DNA of 64,000 bases from Kribbella capetownensis (GCF_004331485.1 NZ_SJKD01000010.1:1-64000); one strand, 5' to 3'. Shown: positions 8,384 through 17,301, counted from the first letter of the stretch. Made by a program: numbers and translations. The notes: generated by a model from the letters alone, not told the origin.

Positions 8384-9570
8384 CGCGTCACCCGCCGGAA
8401 CACGCCCTCGGTCGCCCACGGTGTCCCAGCTGTCGGGTCGATGCGCATCCCGTCCGACCACACCAGTTCATAGTCGAGCTCGTCGTGGAGATGCGCCGCC
8501 GTCAGCTCAGCCAGCACGCGCCGCGCGGTGATCCAGTCGCCGGCATCGTCCACGACCTCGACGACGTCAACCGAGGATCGCCCAGCCAGCACGCGCTCGG
8601 CCTCGACGCGTAGCTCTTCCCGATCCGTCGCGGCCGCGGACTCAGGCGCGTCGGCGTCCGCGGTCGGCCGCGGCGGAGCCATCCGCGCCGTCCCGCTCCG
8701 CCGTCCTGTCTCGACGGCCTCGACCATCGTCTGCGGCGAGAAGTCCGGAGCCGCGGCATCGAACAGCAACCCGTCCAGCACTCCCGCGAGCGCCTCAGGC
8801 TCACTGCTTCGCGTGAACGTCAGCCACGTCTCGATCGGCAGCAGTCCGAGTGCGCGCGTTGTACCGGCTCTCTCTACCAGCCGCCCGGCCGCTAGTTGTA
8901 CGGCGTCGGCGTACGCCGCTAGCGCCATCCGCAGCGACGTACACGCGCGATGCAGGCTGGGCCAGCGGTCCAGCACGATCCGGTGCACCTTCTCGGCCTG
9001 CTCGATGAGGCGTTCGTTCCCCCACGCGAGCTGTGCGTTCTCCCGGAGTTGTGCGGTCGTGCTGGTCGAGACCAGGATCGCGAGCTCGTTGCCGAGCAAC
9101 CGGAACACCTTCGTCAGCCGCTCGATCGAGGCCCTGCCCTCGTCCTCGGTCGCACTGGGATCGCTGACGCTGTGCGCCTCGAGCGTGAGCAACTGGTGCA
9201 GCTCGCCCTGGCCGCCCTGCACCGACATCCGGCGGAGGAACATCAGCATCACGTACGGCGCGAACGCGGCTCGGTGACGCAGTTCGTTCGGACGGTCGAC
9301 GAGTTTGGTGATCGCGCCGTACTGCCGCAGGACCTCGAAGCGACGGACGATCACGTCGTGCGGGTACGCCCGGCAGGCGAGGGTCGCCTGCTCGACGGTG
9401 AGACCGTCGCTGCCGGCCTCGGCGAACGCGTCCAAGATTGCTTGGTCGACGTCCAGCAGGTCGGGGTCGACGATCATCGCGCCGGCCTCGCGAGCGAGCA
9501 CTGCGAACACCTGACGGTAGACGCGCAGTACGGCCGCCTCGGCCTCCGCGTCCAGCAACGTCGCGTCCAT
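8380..9570 (-). CDS. Kleisin-like first subunit of SMC operon (MksF/JetA-like candidate)
   Basis: A 396-residue, mostly helical soluble protein and the first gene of the operon. ATG 9570 has an excellent ribosome binding site (GGAGGAG); the frame runs further upstream through repeats but without one. An N-terminal winged-helix-like segment (LTVEQATLACRAYPHDVIVRRF) is followed by a long helical middle with several Ala/Leu heptads, a variable linker (about 290-320) and a compact C-terminal domain. Size, position and helical content match JetA/MksF kleisins of SMC complexes, though sequence identity to them cannot be judged here. Confidence 0.65.
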   Translation of the reverse strand: MDATLLDAEAEAAVLRVYRQVFAVLAREAGAMIVDPDLLDVDQAILDAFAEAGSDGLTVEQATLACRAYPHDVIVRRFEVLRQYGAITKLVDRPNELRHRAAFAPYVMLMFLRRMSVQGGQGELHQLLTLEAHSVSDPSATEDEGRASIERLTKVFRLLGNELAILVSTSTTAQLRENAQLAWGNERLIEQAEKVHRIVLDRWPSLHRACTSLRMALAAYADAVQLAAGRLVERAGTTRALGLLPIETWLTFTRSSEPEALAGVLDGLLFDAAAPDFSPQTMVEAVETGRRSGTARMAPPRPTADADAPESAAATDREELRVEAERVLAGRSSVDVVEVVDDAGDWITARRVLAELTAAHLHDELDYELVWSDGMRIDPTAGTPWATEGVFRRVTR

Positions 9571-9638
9571 CGCGTGCTCCTCCCGTGTGGCGCCGCCCCC
9601 GCGAGCGACCGGCAACCAGAGAAAGGACTCTAACCACC

Positions 9639-9751
9639 CACACCGACAGTCCAAAACCGGGCTGCCTCGGACCTGTGGACAAAGGGAAGAACGGCGGTCG
9701 GGCGGGCACACCGACAAGTCCAAAACCGGGTTGTCCTGAGTCTGTGGACAA
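9639..9751. repeat. Two 45-bp imperfect direct repeats upstream of the SMC operon
   Basis: Unit 1 (9639-9682) and unit 2 (9707-9751) both begin CACACCGACA, continue GTCCAAAACCGGG and end in TGTGGACAA, 68 bases apart. TGTGGACAA is the reverse complement of TTGTCCACA, the DnaA-box form preferred in actinomycetes. The first repeat lies 69 bases ahead of the first SMC-operon gene. Confidence 0.75.
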
Positions 9752-9834
9752 GTGGTAGGGGGTAAATCGGATGACGGGTGTGTGGGCGGCTGCCTACGAT
9801 CCTGGCGTGGAGAGAATCCGAAGCATCATTGGTT

Positions 9835-9858
9835 GACGCGGTCCAGGTAGACCGCGTC
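9835..9858 (+). promoter_or_regulatory. Leader hairpin ahead of rRNA methyltransferase
   Basis: GACGCGGTC (9835-9843) and GACCGCGTC (9850-9858) form a perfect 9-bp stem with a six-base loop, about 100 bases before the methyltransferase start. There is no T tract. It may be an attenuator or leader structure. Apart from this hairpin and the repeats, the 9571-9956 gap holds no gene I can support. Confidence 0.4.
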
Positions 9859-9956
9859 CATACCACGGCGCCTTAGGGCGTTCGCCACGCCGGTGCGGAA
9901 CCCGTCACAGGGTCCCCGGCGAGCTTTCTCGTTCTCTCCGTACCGGAGTTACGCAC

Positions 9957-10751
9957 ATGACTGTGCCGCACGCGCGTCCGATCGGCGCGCAACACCCCCG
10001 TGTCCGCGACCTGCTCACCGTCCGCAAGGACGCCTCCCCCGGCCGGATCATGGTCGAAGGCAGCTGGGAACACGACCGCCTACTCGCCACCAACACCACC
10101 ATCGAGGCCTTCTTCTGGTGCCCCGAGGCCGGTACGCCGTACGCCGCCCGCCGGATCGCCGAGCGCGCCGCCGAGGTGTACCAGATCTCGGAGAAGCTGC
10201 TCGGCCGGCTGTCCCGCAGGACGCGCTCCGACGGCCTGATCTCCATCGCCCGGCTGCCGGTGTGGAAGCCGCAGTCGTTCCGCTTCACCACCTCGTCTCT
10301 CGTCCTGGTGGCGGACGGCGTCGAGTACGCCGGCAACCTCGGCACCCTCATCCGCACCGTGGACGCGGCGAACGCGGACTGTCTCGTCCTCACCAGCAGG
10401 CGGGCCCGGCCAAGCCACCCGTCCGTGTACTCGGCCAGCCGCGGGACGATCCTGTCGACGCCGGTGCTGGAGTTCGACGACATCGCGAGCGCGGCGGCGT
10501 GGCTGCGCGGCCACGACTTCCGCGTTCATCTCGCCGACCCTGCCGCCGGTGGGAGCTACCGCGGCGTCGACTACGACGGGCCGACCGCGTTCGTTGTCGG
10601 ATCGGAGGGCAGCGGGCTGTCGAAGGAGTGGCACACGCAGGGCTTCGGCGCGGTGTCCATCCCGATGCTTGGCCAGGCCGACTCGCTCAACGTCGCGCTG
10701 TCCGCGGGCATCCTGCTGTTCGAAGCGCGGGCGCGCAAGGACGGCTGGTGA
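9957..10751 (+). CDS. TrmH/SpoU-family RNA 2'-O-methyltransferase (TsnR-like)
   Basis: 264 residues with the SPOUT methyltransferase motifs in order: NLGTLIRTVDAANAD (motif 1), AFVVGSEGSGLSKEW (motif 2), VSIPMLGQADSLNVALSAG (motif 3, AdoMet knot). An N-terminal L30e-like domain precedes them. The ASRGTILSTPV segment and overall length resemble TsnR/NshR proteins, which methylate 23S rRNA A1067 and give thiopeptide resistance, but a housekeeping rRNA or tRNA ribose methylase is equally possible. It is followed after 47 bases by an esterase gene. Confidence 0.88.
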   Translation: MTVPHARPIGAQHPRVRDLLTVRKDASPGRIMVEGSWEHDRLLATNTTIEAFFWCPEAGTPYAARRIAERAAEVYQISEKLLGRLSRRTRSDGLISIARLPVWKPQSFRFTTSSLVLVADGVEYAGNLGTLIRTVDAANADCLVLTSRRARPSHPSVYSASRGTILSTPVLEFDDIASAAAWLRGHDFRVHLADPAAGGSYRGVDYDGPTAFVVGSEGSGLSKEWHTQGFGAVSIPMLGQADSLNVALSAGILLFEARARKDGW

Positions 10752-10798
10752 TCGGCCAGGCAGAATTGCACCGCCACCCAACACGAGGAGTGTGAGAC

Positions 10799-11776
10799 GT
10801 GCCGTTCGAACCAGGCGAGGTCGTCGCCCCGTCAGATCCGCGCATCGTCCTGGAAGGCCAGTGGGGTCACCAGCCCGGGGTGGCGATCACCGTCAACTCC
10901 GGCTCGCGGATCTCGTTCTCGTACGCCGGCGAGAGTGTGCAGTTGCTGTTCGACACGGCCGGACTGACCGTCGCACCGCACCTGTGGATCACCATCGACG
11001 ACGGCGAGCCGGCGCTCCACCTGATCGAGAACCCGGTGATCGAACTGACCGTGCCGACTGGCCGGCATCAGGTCGAGGTCGTGGTCAAGGACGTCAACGA
11101 GCACGTCAACCGGTGGAACCCGCCGTTCGAGTGTGCGGTGGTGTTCGCGGGTTTGTTGCTAGAGGTGAACTCTAGAGTGCGGCTCAGTGGGCGGCCGAGC
11201 GGTCCGCGGCTCGAGTTCTATGGCGACTCGATCACGCAGGGAGTGAGGTCGTTGAGTACGCATTCCGAGTCGGAGGGTGCCGACGGTACGACGACGTACG
11301 CGTATCTGACTGCCCGCGCGTTCGGCGCCACGTCGCACCAGGTCGGGTTCGGGAGCCAGGGCATCATCAAGCCGGGGAACGGCGAGGTGCCGCCGGGGCC
11401 GGAGTCGTTCGGGTGGAACTTCGCCGGCTCGCCCGCCGAACGGGTCACGGCGCCGAACGTCGTCGTACTCAACCTCGGTGTCAACGACGAGACGTTGGAA
11501 CCGGAGCCGTACGCCGCTTACGTTGCGCGGGTACGAGCGGCCTACCCGGAGACCACGATCGTGTCGCTCACCCCGTTCAACGGCAAGCACGCCGACACGA
11601 TCGCCGCGGCCGTCAAGTCGCTCGACGATCCGAACGTCGTCTGCATCGACTCCACCGGCTGGATCACCGAGGACGACTGCACCGACCTCGTCCACCCCTC
11701 GGTCGCCGGCCACGCCAAGATCGCCGACCGCCTCATTCCCGCCCTCGAGACCCACACGTCCCTCCGCCGCAGATGA
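10799..11776 (+). CDS. SGNH/GDSL hydrolase (two-domain esterase)
   Basis: 325 residues. The N-terminal about 130 residues form a beta-rich jelly-roll-like domain (ISFSYAGESVQLLFDTAG), followed by an SGNH hydrolase domain. Block I is EFYGDSITQG (nucleophile Ser), block III is NLGVND and block V is DLVHPSVAGH (Asp/His). The layout matches CE2-type carbohydrate esterases, which deacetylate sugars, but no signal peptide is visible so it looks cytosolic. GTG 10799 follows a GAGGAG site. Confidence 0.82.
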   Translation: MPFEPGEVVAPSDPRIVLEGQWGHQPGVAITVNSGSRISFSYAGESVQLLFDTAGLTVAPHLWITIDDGEPALHLIENPVIELTVPTGRHQVEVVVKDVNEHVNRWNPPFECAVVFAGLLLEVNSRVRLSGRPSGPRLEFYGDSITQGVRSLSTHSESEGADGTTTYAYLTARAFGATSHQVGFGSQGIIKPGNGEVPPGPESFGWNFAGSPAERVTAPNVVVLNLGVNDETLEPEPYAAYVARVRAAYPETTIVSLTPFNGKHADTIAAAVKSLDDPNVVCIDSTGWITEDDCTDLVHPSVAGHAKIADRLIPALETHTSLRRR

Positions 11777-12414
11777 TCACCGCGGACGACCTCGAGTCAG
11801 CGGTCGGCCACCTCGTCCAGGCTTTGCGCCCCGCAGTGGACGCGGACTGGAACGTGCCGGCCGGGACCATCGACTGGACCTGCCGCGCGACCGCCGAGCA
11901 TCTCGGGCAGGCGCAGCTGCACTGGGCGTCTCAGCTCGCGGTCGGGGCGCGGACGCAGTACGTCCGCTGGTCTGCGCGGGCGCAGGAACTCGCCCCGCCC
12001 GCCGGCGTACTCGACTTCGTGGAGGCGGCGGGGAGCATCCTCGCCTCGGTGGTTCGCGCTAGCGCGCCCGACGTGCGTGCGTTTCATCCGTGGGGAATCG
12101 GCGATCCGGAGGGCTTCACCGGCATGGCGTGCGTGGAGGTGCTCGTACACGGCCACGACCTCACCACCGGCTTGGGCTGCTCGCTCACCCCGCCGCCTGA
12201 TCTCTGCGAACGGGTCTTGACGCGGATGTTCCCGCACGAGCCGCGCCCGACTGCCGACCCCTGGCTCAACCTGCGCTGGCTGACCGGTCGCACGGCGATC
12301 CCCGACAACCCGGCGCCCGCGTCCTGGAAATGGCGCCCGACCCCCCTCGCGGAGACCTGGGACCCGAACCCGACACCCGCCCCGATGCCGTTCACCCCAC
12401 TGCGCCCATCCTGA
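11773..12414 (+). CDS. DinB/MDMPI-family metal- or mycothiol-dependent protein
   Basis: 213 residues, starting at an ATG that overlaps the esterase stop (ATGA), so the two are translationally coupled. The N-terminus has the four-helix DinB-like pattern (TCRATAEHLGQAQLHWASQLA, ACVEVLVHGHDLTTGLG) with the His residues expected to bind a metal, followed by a variable Pro-rich C-terminus. Relatives include mycothiol-dependent maleylpyruvate isomerase and many uncharacterised actinobacterial paralogs. The substrate is unknown. Confidence 0.75.
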   Translation: MITADDLESAVGHLVQALRPAVDADWNVPAGTIDWTCRATAEHLGQAQLHWASQLAVGARTQYVRWSARAQELAPPAGVLDFVEAAGSILASVVRASAPDVRAFHPWGIGDPEGFTGMACVEVLVHGHDLTTGLGCSLTPPPDLCERVLTRMFPHEPRPTADPWLNLRWLTGRTAIPDNPAPASWKWRPTPLAETWDPNPTPAPMPFTPLRPS

Positions 12415-12434
12415 CCTTCGGGCACCATGGCGGT

Positions 12435-12785
12435 ATGGCGGAGAAGTTCACCAGCGTGGACCAGTACATCGCGTCGTTCCCGGCAGATGTCCAGGAGATC
12501 CTGCAGGAGGTACGCCGTACCATCCACGCCGCCGTCCCCGGCACGGGCGAGAAGATCAGCTACCAGATCCCAACCATCACCCTCGACGGCAAGTCCCTCC
12601 TGTACTTCAGCGGATGGAAAGAGCACATCGCCCTCTACCCCATCCCACCCCTCGACGACGCCTCGTCCGCCGCCATCGCCCCCTACCGCTCCGGCAAAGG
12701 CACCCTCAAGTTCCCCCTCAAACACCCCATCCCGTACACCCTCATAACCACCCTGACCCAAGCCTTCGTGTCCGCCCGGATCTAG
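12435..12785 (+). CDS. DUF1801 (YdhG-like) protein
   Basis: 116 residues with DUF1801 hallmarks: VDQYIASFPADVQEILQEVR, ISYQIPTITLDGKSLLYFSGWKEHIALYP and GTLKFPLKHPIP near the C-terminus. The fold is SRPBCC-unrelated alpha/beta. B. subtilis YdhG/FrataxinIF is reported as an intracellular iron chaperone, but most members are uncharacterised. It starts 20 bases after the preceding gene, so it probably shares its transcript. Confidence 0.85.
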   Translation: MAEKFTSVDQYIASFPADVQEILQEVRRTIHAAVPGTGEKISYQIPTITLDGKSLLYFSGWKEHIALYPIPPLDDASSAAIAPYRSGKGTLKFPLKHPIPYTLITTLTQAFVSARI

Positions 12786-12975
12786 GTGTTAGTTGTGAGG
12801 CTGCGGGGGCCGGTGGCGGAGTTGGCTGGTGGATCCCCGGCTCGCGGGTCAGCTGACTGGCGGTGCCGGCATCTGCGGAAACAAAGGGTCTGCAGGTGAC
12901 CAGAAGTTTCCAGAGAGCGGAGGTGCGCCACAGCCTGGTGCGGCACGGCCGTCTCGGTCGGTGCAGCCTAGGGTC

Positions 12976-14262
12976 CTAGTCGGTGAGGAGGTCTTGGGGG
13001 TCGGGGGAGGGTGGGCGGGTGAGGGTCCAGTCGTTGAAGTGCTGGTCGAAGCGGTACCAGAGGGCGTCGGGGCCGAGGCGGAGTTGGGTTTTGCCGGCAG
13101 TGACGCGGTTGGCTTCGATGGTGGCGCCGGGGAGGGCCTGGGCTGCTTCGGCCAGGGCTGCTTCGTCGATGTCGGTTGGGGTCTCGACGGTGGCGGAGAG
13201 GCCGCCGGGGCCGCCTTCGCGCCAGGCGACGGCCCAGCTGGTGAGTTGACGCGCTGGTACGCCGGCTCGGTGGGCCAGGTCGGCCAGCTCGGGAGTACCG
13301 AGCAGGTGGGAGGCGCGGCGGGCCAGGTCCTGGTCGGAGGTGAGGCGCAGCCCGGCGTCGCCGTCGCCGGATGCGAACTCCCAAGCCCTGTGTGCCGCGT
13401 CTGTGGCGAGGGCGATCAGGTCACGTACGTCGACGCCCGACGAACGCGGTGGATCCAACGCTCGCACCGCCGCCGGCGAACCGTGCGCCCCCATCGGCCG
13501 AGGCGGAACCGGCACAGCCACCCCGCCGTACCCACCACCAGACCCGACCTGACCAGAGCCGTCGGAGGGGTTGGGGGTGGTGAAGGACTTGGCGAAGGCG
13601 GCTATGGCTGGGATGCCTGGGGGTGGGGGAGTGCGGGGCGGGGTGGTGGGGGCCGGGCCGGTGCGGCGGGAGCGGAGGGCGTTGAGGAGCTCGTCTTTGC
13701 GGCGGCCGCGGAGGAGGAGCAGGGCGAACGGATCGTCGTCCAGGGCGTCGGTGACTAGGTAGCAGACGGCGGCGGAGTGTTTGCACGGTACGGCGAAGTC
13801 CGGGCAACTGCAGTTGGTCAGCACCTCACCTGCGCCCGGCAGCAGGTCCAGCCCAGCGGCATGAACATCGTCGACGACCTCGGGCGGCAGCTCGCCGTCG
13901 AGCAACGCCGCCACCCGGCCGATCTGCGATGACACCACCTCGAGTACGGCGTCCCACTCGGCTGAGGAGAACGCGCGGATCCGCACTGTCACCTGGTACG
14001 GCGTGACTCGGCTGCCCTGCACGACTGCGTCGACCGAACCCGGCGACACCGTCAGCTCCAGCACACTCCCGCGCCGCGCATATGAACGCCCGCGCGAGAG
14101 CCGACCCGGATCCAACCGAGCGCGATGCTCCAACGCCTCCAGCCACGCGCGTCCCCACCACGTAGCACCGAACGGCCGCCGGCTTCCCGGACCCTTCGCC
14201 GCCGGCAACCCCGCGTCCTCACCTGAACGCCGCCACCCCTGCCAAGGCACCCGCTCATTCAC
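12976..14262 (-). CDS. SWIM zinc-finger protein, partner of SNF2 helicase
   Basis: 428 residues. The SWIM zinc-binding motif CSCPDFAVPCKH (CxCxnCxH) lies near residue 165, preceded by the WWGRAWLEALEHRARLDPGRL block typical of the actinobacterial SNF2-associated SWIM family. A Pro-rich linker follows, then a C-terminal domain with LSATVETPTDIDEAALAEAA. SWIM domains bind DNA or protein. GTG 14262 overlaps the SNF2 stop codon (GTGA), so the two products are made together. The opposite strand carries long open frames that are composition artefacts. Confidence 0.88.
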   Translation of the reverse strand: MNERVPWQGWRRSGEDAGLPAAKGPGSRRPFGATWWGRAWLEALEHRARLDPGRLSRGRSYARRGSVLELTVSPGSVDAVVQGSRVTPYQVTVRIRAFSSAEWDAVLEVVSSQIGRVAALLDGELPPEVVDDVHAAGLDLLPGAGEVLTNCSCPDFAVPCKHSAAVCYLVTDALDDDPFALLLLRGRRKDELLNALRSRRTGPAPTTPPRTPPPPGIPAIAAFAKSFTTPNPSDGSGQVGSGGGYGGVAVPVPPRPMGAHGSPAAVRALDPPRSSGVDVRDLIALATDAAHRAWEFASGDGDAGLRLTSDQDLARRASHLLGTPELADLAHRAGVPARQLTSWAVAWREGGPGGLSATVETPTDIDEAALAEAAQALPGATIEANRVTAGKTQLRLGPDALWYRFDQHFNDWTLTRPPSPDPQDLLTD

Positions 14263-17171
14263 GAGCCACCTCCAGGCTCCTGCCTCCCGGCGGTCGACGG
14301 GCCGGCTGCAGGCCGGGGTGTCGTGGCGATGGACGGGTCAGCTCCGGGCGCGGGCGTGCTGGTGGGTTTGGGAGGGGATTTTCCGATGGCGGAGGGGTTG
14401 TAGGCGCTGGTTGAGCCGGACTTTGTTGGGCCGGTCGATAGTTCGACCAGTTCGGCTAGTTCTGCGTCGGACAGTTCGCTCAGCCAGGCTTCGCCGGAGC
14501 CGACTACCGCGTCCGCGAGATCGCGTTTGGCTGCGATGACTGTTGAGATCCGGTCTTCCAGCGTGTTCTCGGTGACGAGTCGATGGACCTGCACCGGGCG
14601 ATCCTGGCCGATGCGATAGGCGCGGTCCGTTGCCTGGTCCTCGACCGCCGGGTTCCACCAGCGGTCGTAGTGGACGACGTGCGTCGCCTGAGTCAGCGTC
14701 AGCCCGACGCCACCGGCCTTCAACGACAGCAGGAACACCTGTGCCTCGCCCGCCTGGAACTGCTCGACCATCTGCTCCCGCTTCCGCACCCCGATCCCAC
14801 CGTGCAGGAACAGCGTCCGGACCCGTCGCGCCGCCAGGTGCGCTTCGATCAGCCGGCACATCTCGACGTACTGGCTGAAGATCAGCACCGACTCGCCTTC
14901 GGCCAGGATGACGTCGAGCAGTTCGTCCAGCGCAGCGAGCTTGCCTGAACGGCGCTCCAGCGGTCCCGGCTCGTGCAGGAACTGGGCAGGGTGGTTGCAG
15001 ACCTGCTTCAACTGCGTCAGCAGGCTGAGCACGAGACCGCGTCGCGCGATTCCTTCCGCCGACTCGATCTTGGCGAGCGTCTCCTTCGCGACGGCCTGAT
15101 ACAGCGTGGCCTGCTCTGTCGTGAGCGGTACGACGACGTCGTGCTCGGTCTTCTGGGGCAACTCCGGCGCGATCCCGGGATCACTCTTGCGCCGCCGCAA
15201 CAGGAACGGCCGGGTCACTCGAGCGAGCCGCGCGGTCGCCTCCTCGTCGTGATACCGCTCCACCGGTACGGCGACGTCGTGGCGGAACCGGTCGAGCGTG
15301 CCGAGCAACCCCGGCGCGGCCCAGTCCAGGATCGACCACAGCTCCGACAACCGGTTCTCCACCGGCGTCCCGGTCAACGCGATCCTGGTTGCCGACGGCA
15401 ACGTCCGCAGTGATCGTGCGGTCCGCGACAGCGGGTTCTTCGCATGTTGCGCCTCGTCCGCGACCGCCAGACCCCAGAACACCTCACCGAGCACGCGGTG
15501 GTCCTGCCGCACCACGCCGTACGTCGTGAGCACCACCTCGTCCGGTGCGAGGTCGCTGAGGTTTCGCCCGGTGCCGTGGTACCGCCGCGTCGTCACGTCC
15601 GGCGCGAACCGGGCGAACTCCCGCTCCCACGTCCCGAGCAGTGTCGACGGGCACACCACCAGCGTCGGTCCGCGACCGCGACCCTGGAGTCGGAGGTGCA
15701 GCGCGATCATCTGGATCGTCTTGCCGAGCCCCATGTCGTCGGCGAGACAGCCACCCAGACCGAGATCCGCAAGATGCGTCATCCACGCCACACCGCGCCG
15801 CTGGTAGTCGCGCAACGTTGCCCGCAGCCCCGCCGGTTCCACGAAGGGCGCAGGCTCCTCGGCCGTCCGCAACCGCGCGAGCATCGAGGCCAGCGACCCG
15901 TTCGCGTCGAACGCGACGAGCTCACCGTCCACCTCGATCGTCCCCGTCAGCGCAGCGCCGAGCGCCTCGGCTCCGGTCAGTTTGCGAGTCCCACCACGCC
16001 GCAGCTTCTGGACCAGATCCTGATCGACTCGGACCCATCGGCCACGCATCCGGATCATCGGCCGCTTGGCCTCCGCCAGCGCCGCAACCTCCTGCTCGGT
16101 CAACTCCTGCCCGTCGAGCGTCGGCCGCCAGCGGAACGCGACCAGATCGGTCAAGCTGAAGTCCGGCCCGGTCACCGCTCCAGGCGTCGGCGTCGCGACT
16201 GTCCCACGCACCGCCAGCTCACCTGCGAACAACTCGGTCGGCCAGAGCACCTCGATCCCGGCGCCCTCCAACGCCGTGCTGCCCTCGGTCAACTCCTCCA
16301 ACGCCTCGTCATCGACCCCAACCTCTGCCGGGGCCGCGTCCCGCAACGCAGCACCCAAGGGCGGCCAGACCCGAGCACCACGCCGCAACGCCAACAGCAG
16401 ATCGGTCTCCGCACGCTCCCCAAGAGCAGCCAGCACTGCCGCCGGCGCACTCCACACGTCGGACACATCCATGAGCAGGCTCGGATCCACACCACTGCGC
16501 AACTGCAACACAGCGCGGAACTCGTCGGCCGACTCCGAAGGTGGCTCGATCCGCAGCACGAGACGCGCCCCGGCCTCCTCGCTCAGCGCGGTCTCCTCCA
16601 ACCAGGCAGTCGCTCCGGTCACCTCCACCGAATCAACCCCAGCAAAGGCCGCCGCACCAGGCCGCACGGCGACTGCCGCAGCCGACGTCCGCACGACGGT
16701 GTCCGCCAGCGCATCCCAGAACGACCGCACCAGGGGCTCCGGATCGACCAGTCGCACCGGCCGCGTCCCCTCAATCGGCAACGCGTGCCCGTACGGCGGC
16801 ATCGCGGCAGTGAGGTTCCGCAACCAGCCCCGGTCCAGCGGATCCAGCGGCGCCACCCGCCACGCGCCGTACCCACTCGGACTTCGATCCGGGACGAGTC
16901 GGCCGCGGGCGATCAGCCCCATCCCTGCGAACGCCGCGGCACGCCACGCCTCCCAGCTGACCGAACCTTCGAGCGGCCGGCCGATCCACTCGAGCAGCTC
17001 GCCGATGCTCAGCAGGCGAGCCGGCACGGTGGTACGCCGCACCTGGGATCCCTTGGGCAGCACGAGATCCACGGTCCCGTCGGCCGCCTCGCCCGTCGCC
17101 GAGAGGTCGCCGTACAACGCCAGGCGGCCCGCACGCGGCGGGTCGGCAGGAACGAAGACGGCGTCGAACAT
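14259..17171 (-). CDS. SNF2-family DEAD/DEAH helicase
   Basis: 970 residues from ATG 17171. The N-terminal half (SNF2N-associated) is variable; the ATPase core has Walker A DDMGLGKTIQMIALHL, motif II VADEAQHAKN, motif III ALTGTPVENRLSELW and motif VI YRIGQDRPVQVHRLV. It is a double-stranded DNA translocase that can remodel nucleoprotein, acting with the coupled SWIM protein. An upstream frame to 17303 lacks a ribosome binding site and would cover the divergent promoter. Homologous two-gene units are widespread in actinobacteria; function is unknown, with repair or defence the leading ideas. Confidence 0.9.
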   Translation of the reverse strand: MFDAVFVPADPPRAGRLALYGDLSATGEAADGTVDLVLPKGSQVRRTTVPARLLSIGELLEWIGRPLEGSVSWEAWRAAAFAGMGLIARGRLVPDRSPSGYGAWRVAPLDPLDRGWLRNLTAAMPPYGHALPIEGTRPVRLVDPEPLVRSFWDALADTVVRTSAAAVAVRPGAAAFAGVDSVEVTGATAWLEETALSEEAGARLVLRIEPPSESADEFRAVLQLRSGVDPSLLMDVSDVWSAPAAVLAALGERAETDLLLALRRGARVWPPLGAALRDAAPAEVGVDDEALEELTEGSTALEGAGIEVLWPTELFAGELAVRGTVATPTPGAVTGPDFSLTDLVAFRWRPTLDGQELTEQEVAALAEAKRPMIRMRGRWVRVDQDLVQKLRRGGTRKLTGAEALGAALTGTIEVDGELVAFDANGSLASMLARLRTAEEPAPFVEPAGLRATLRDYQRRGVAWMTHLADLGLGGCLADDMGLGKTIQMIALHLRLQGRGRGPTLVVCPSTLLGTWEREFARFAPDVTTRRYHGTGRNLSDLAPDEVVLTTYGVVRQDHRVLGEVFWGLAVADEAQHAKNPLSRTARSLRTLPSATRIALTGTPVENRLSELWSILDWAAPGLLGTLDRFRHDVAVPVERYHDEEATARLARVTRPFLLRRRKSDPGIAPELPQKTEHDVVVPLTTEQATLYQAVAKETLAKIESAEGIARRGLVLSLLTQLKQVCNHPAQFLHEPGPLERRSGKLAALDELLDVILAEGESVLIFSQYVEMCRLIEAHLAARRVRTLFLHGGIGVRKREQMVEQFQAGEAQVFLLSLKAGGVGLTLTQATHVVHYDRWWNPAVEDQATDRAYRIGQDRPVQVHRLVTENTLEDRISTVIAAKRDLADAVVGSGEAWLSELSDAELAELVELSTGPTKSGSTSAYNPSAIGKSPPKPTSTPAPGADPSIATTPRPAAGPSTAGRQEPGGGS

Positions 17172-17242
17172 GCCCTGCACAGTACGCCGGACCGCCGACA
17201 ACTTTCCGCCCGTCGCCGACGACCTGTGGACAACCCCCGGAG

Positions 17243-17273
17243 TTGACCTGAACCAACGTTGAGGTTGCAGGCT
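17243..17273 (+). promoter_or_regulatory. MerR-type promoter of the quinone oxidoreductase gene
   Basis: A -35 TTGACC (17243-17248) is separated by 19 bases from a poor -10 CAGGCT (17268-17273). The overlong spacer holds a dyad, GACCTGAAC (17245-17253) and GTTGAGGTT (17258-17266), matching at 7 of 9 positions around a 4-base centre. That is the geometry of MerR/SoxR activator sites. No merR gene is in the window. Confidence 0.5.
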
Positions 17274-17301
17274 CGAAGGCATCCAGAGCGAAGGAGTGAG
17301 C

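Noticed and set aside
15444..17246. Plus-strand 600-residue frame opposite the SNF2 helicase
   Set aside because: It is His/Arg/Gln-rich nonsense with no start signal; the minus-strand helicase motifs are complete.
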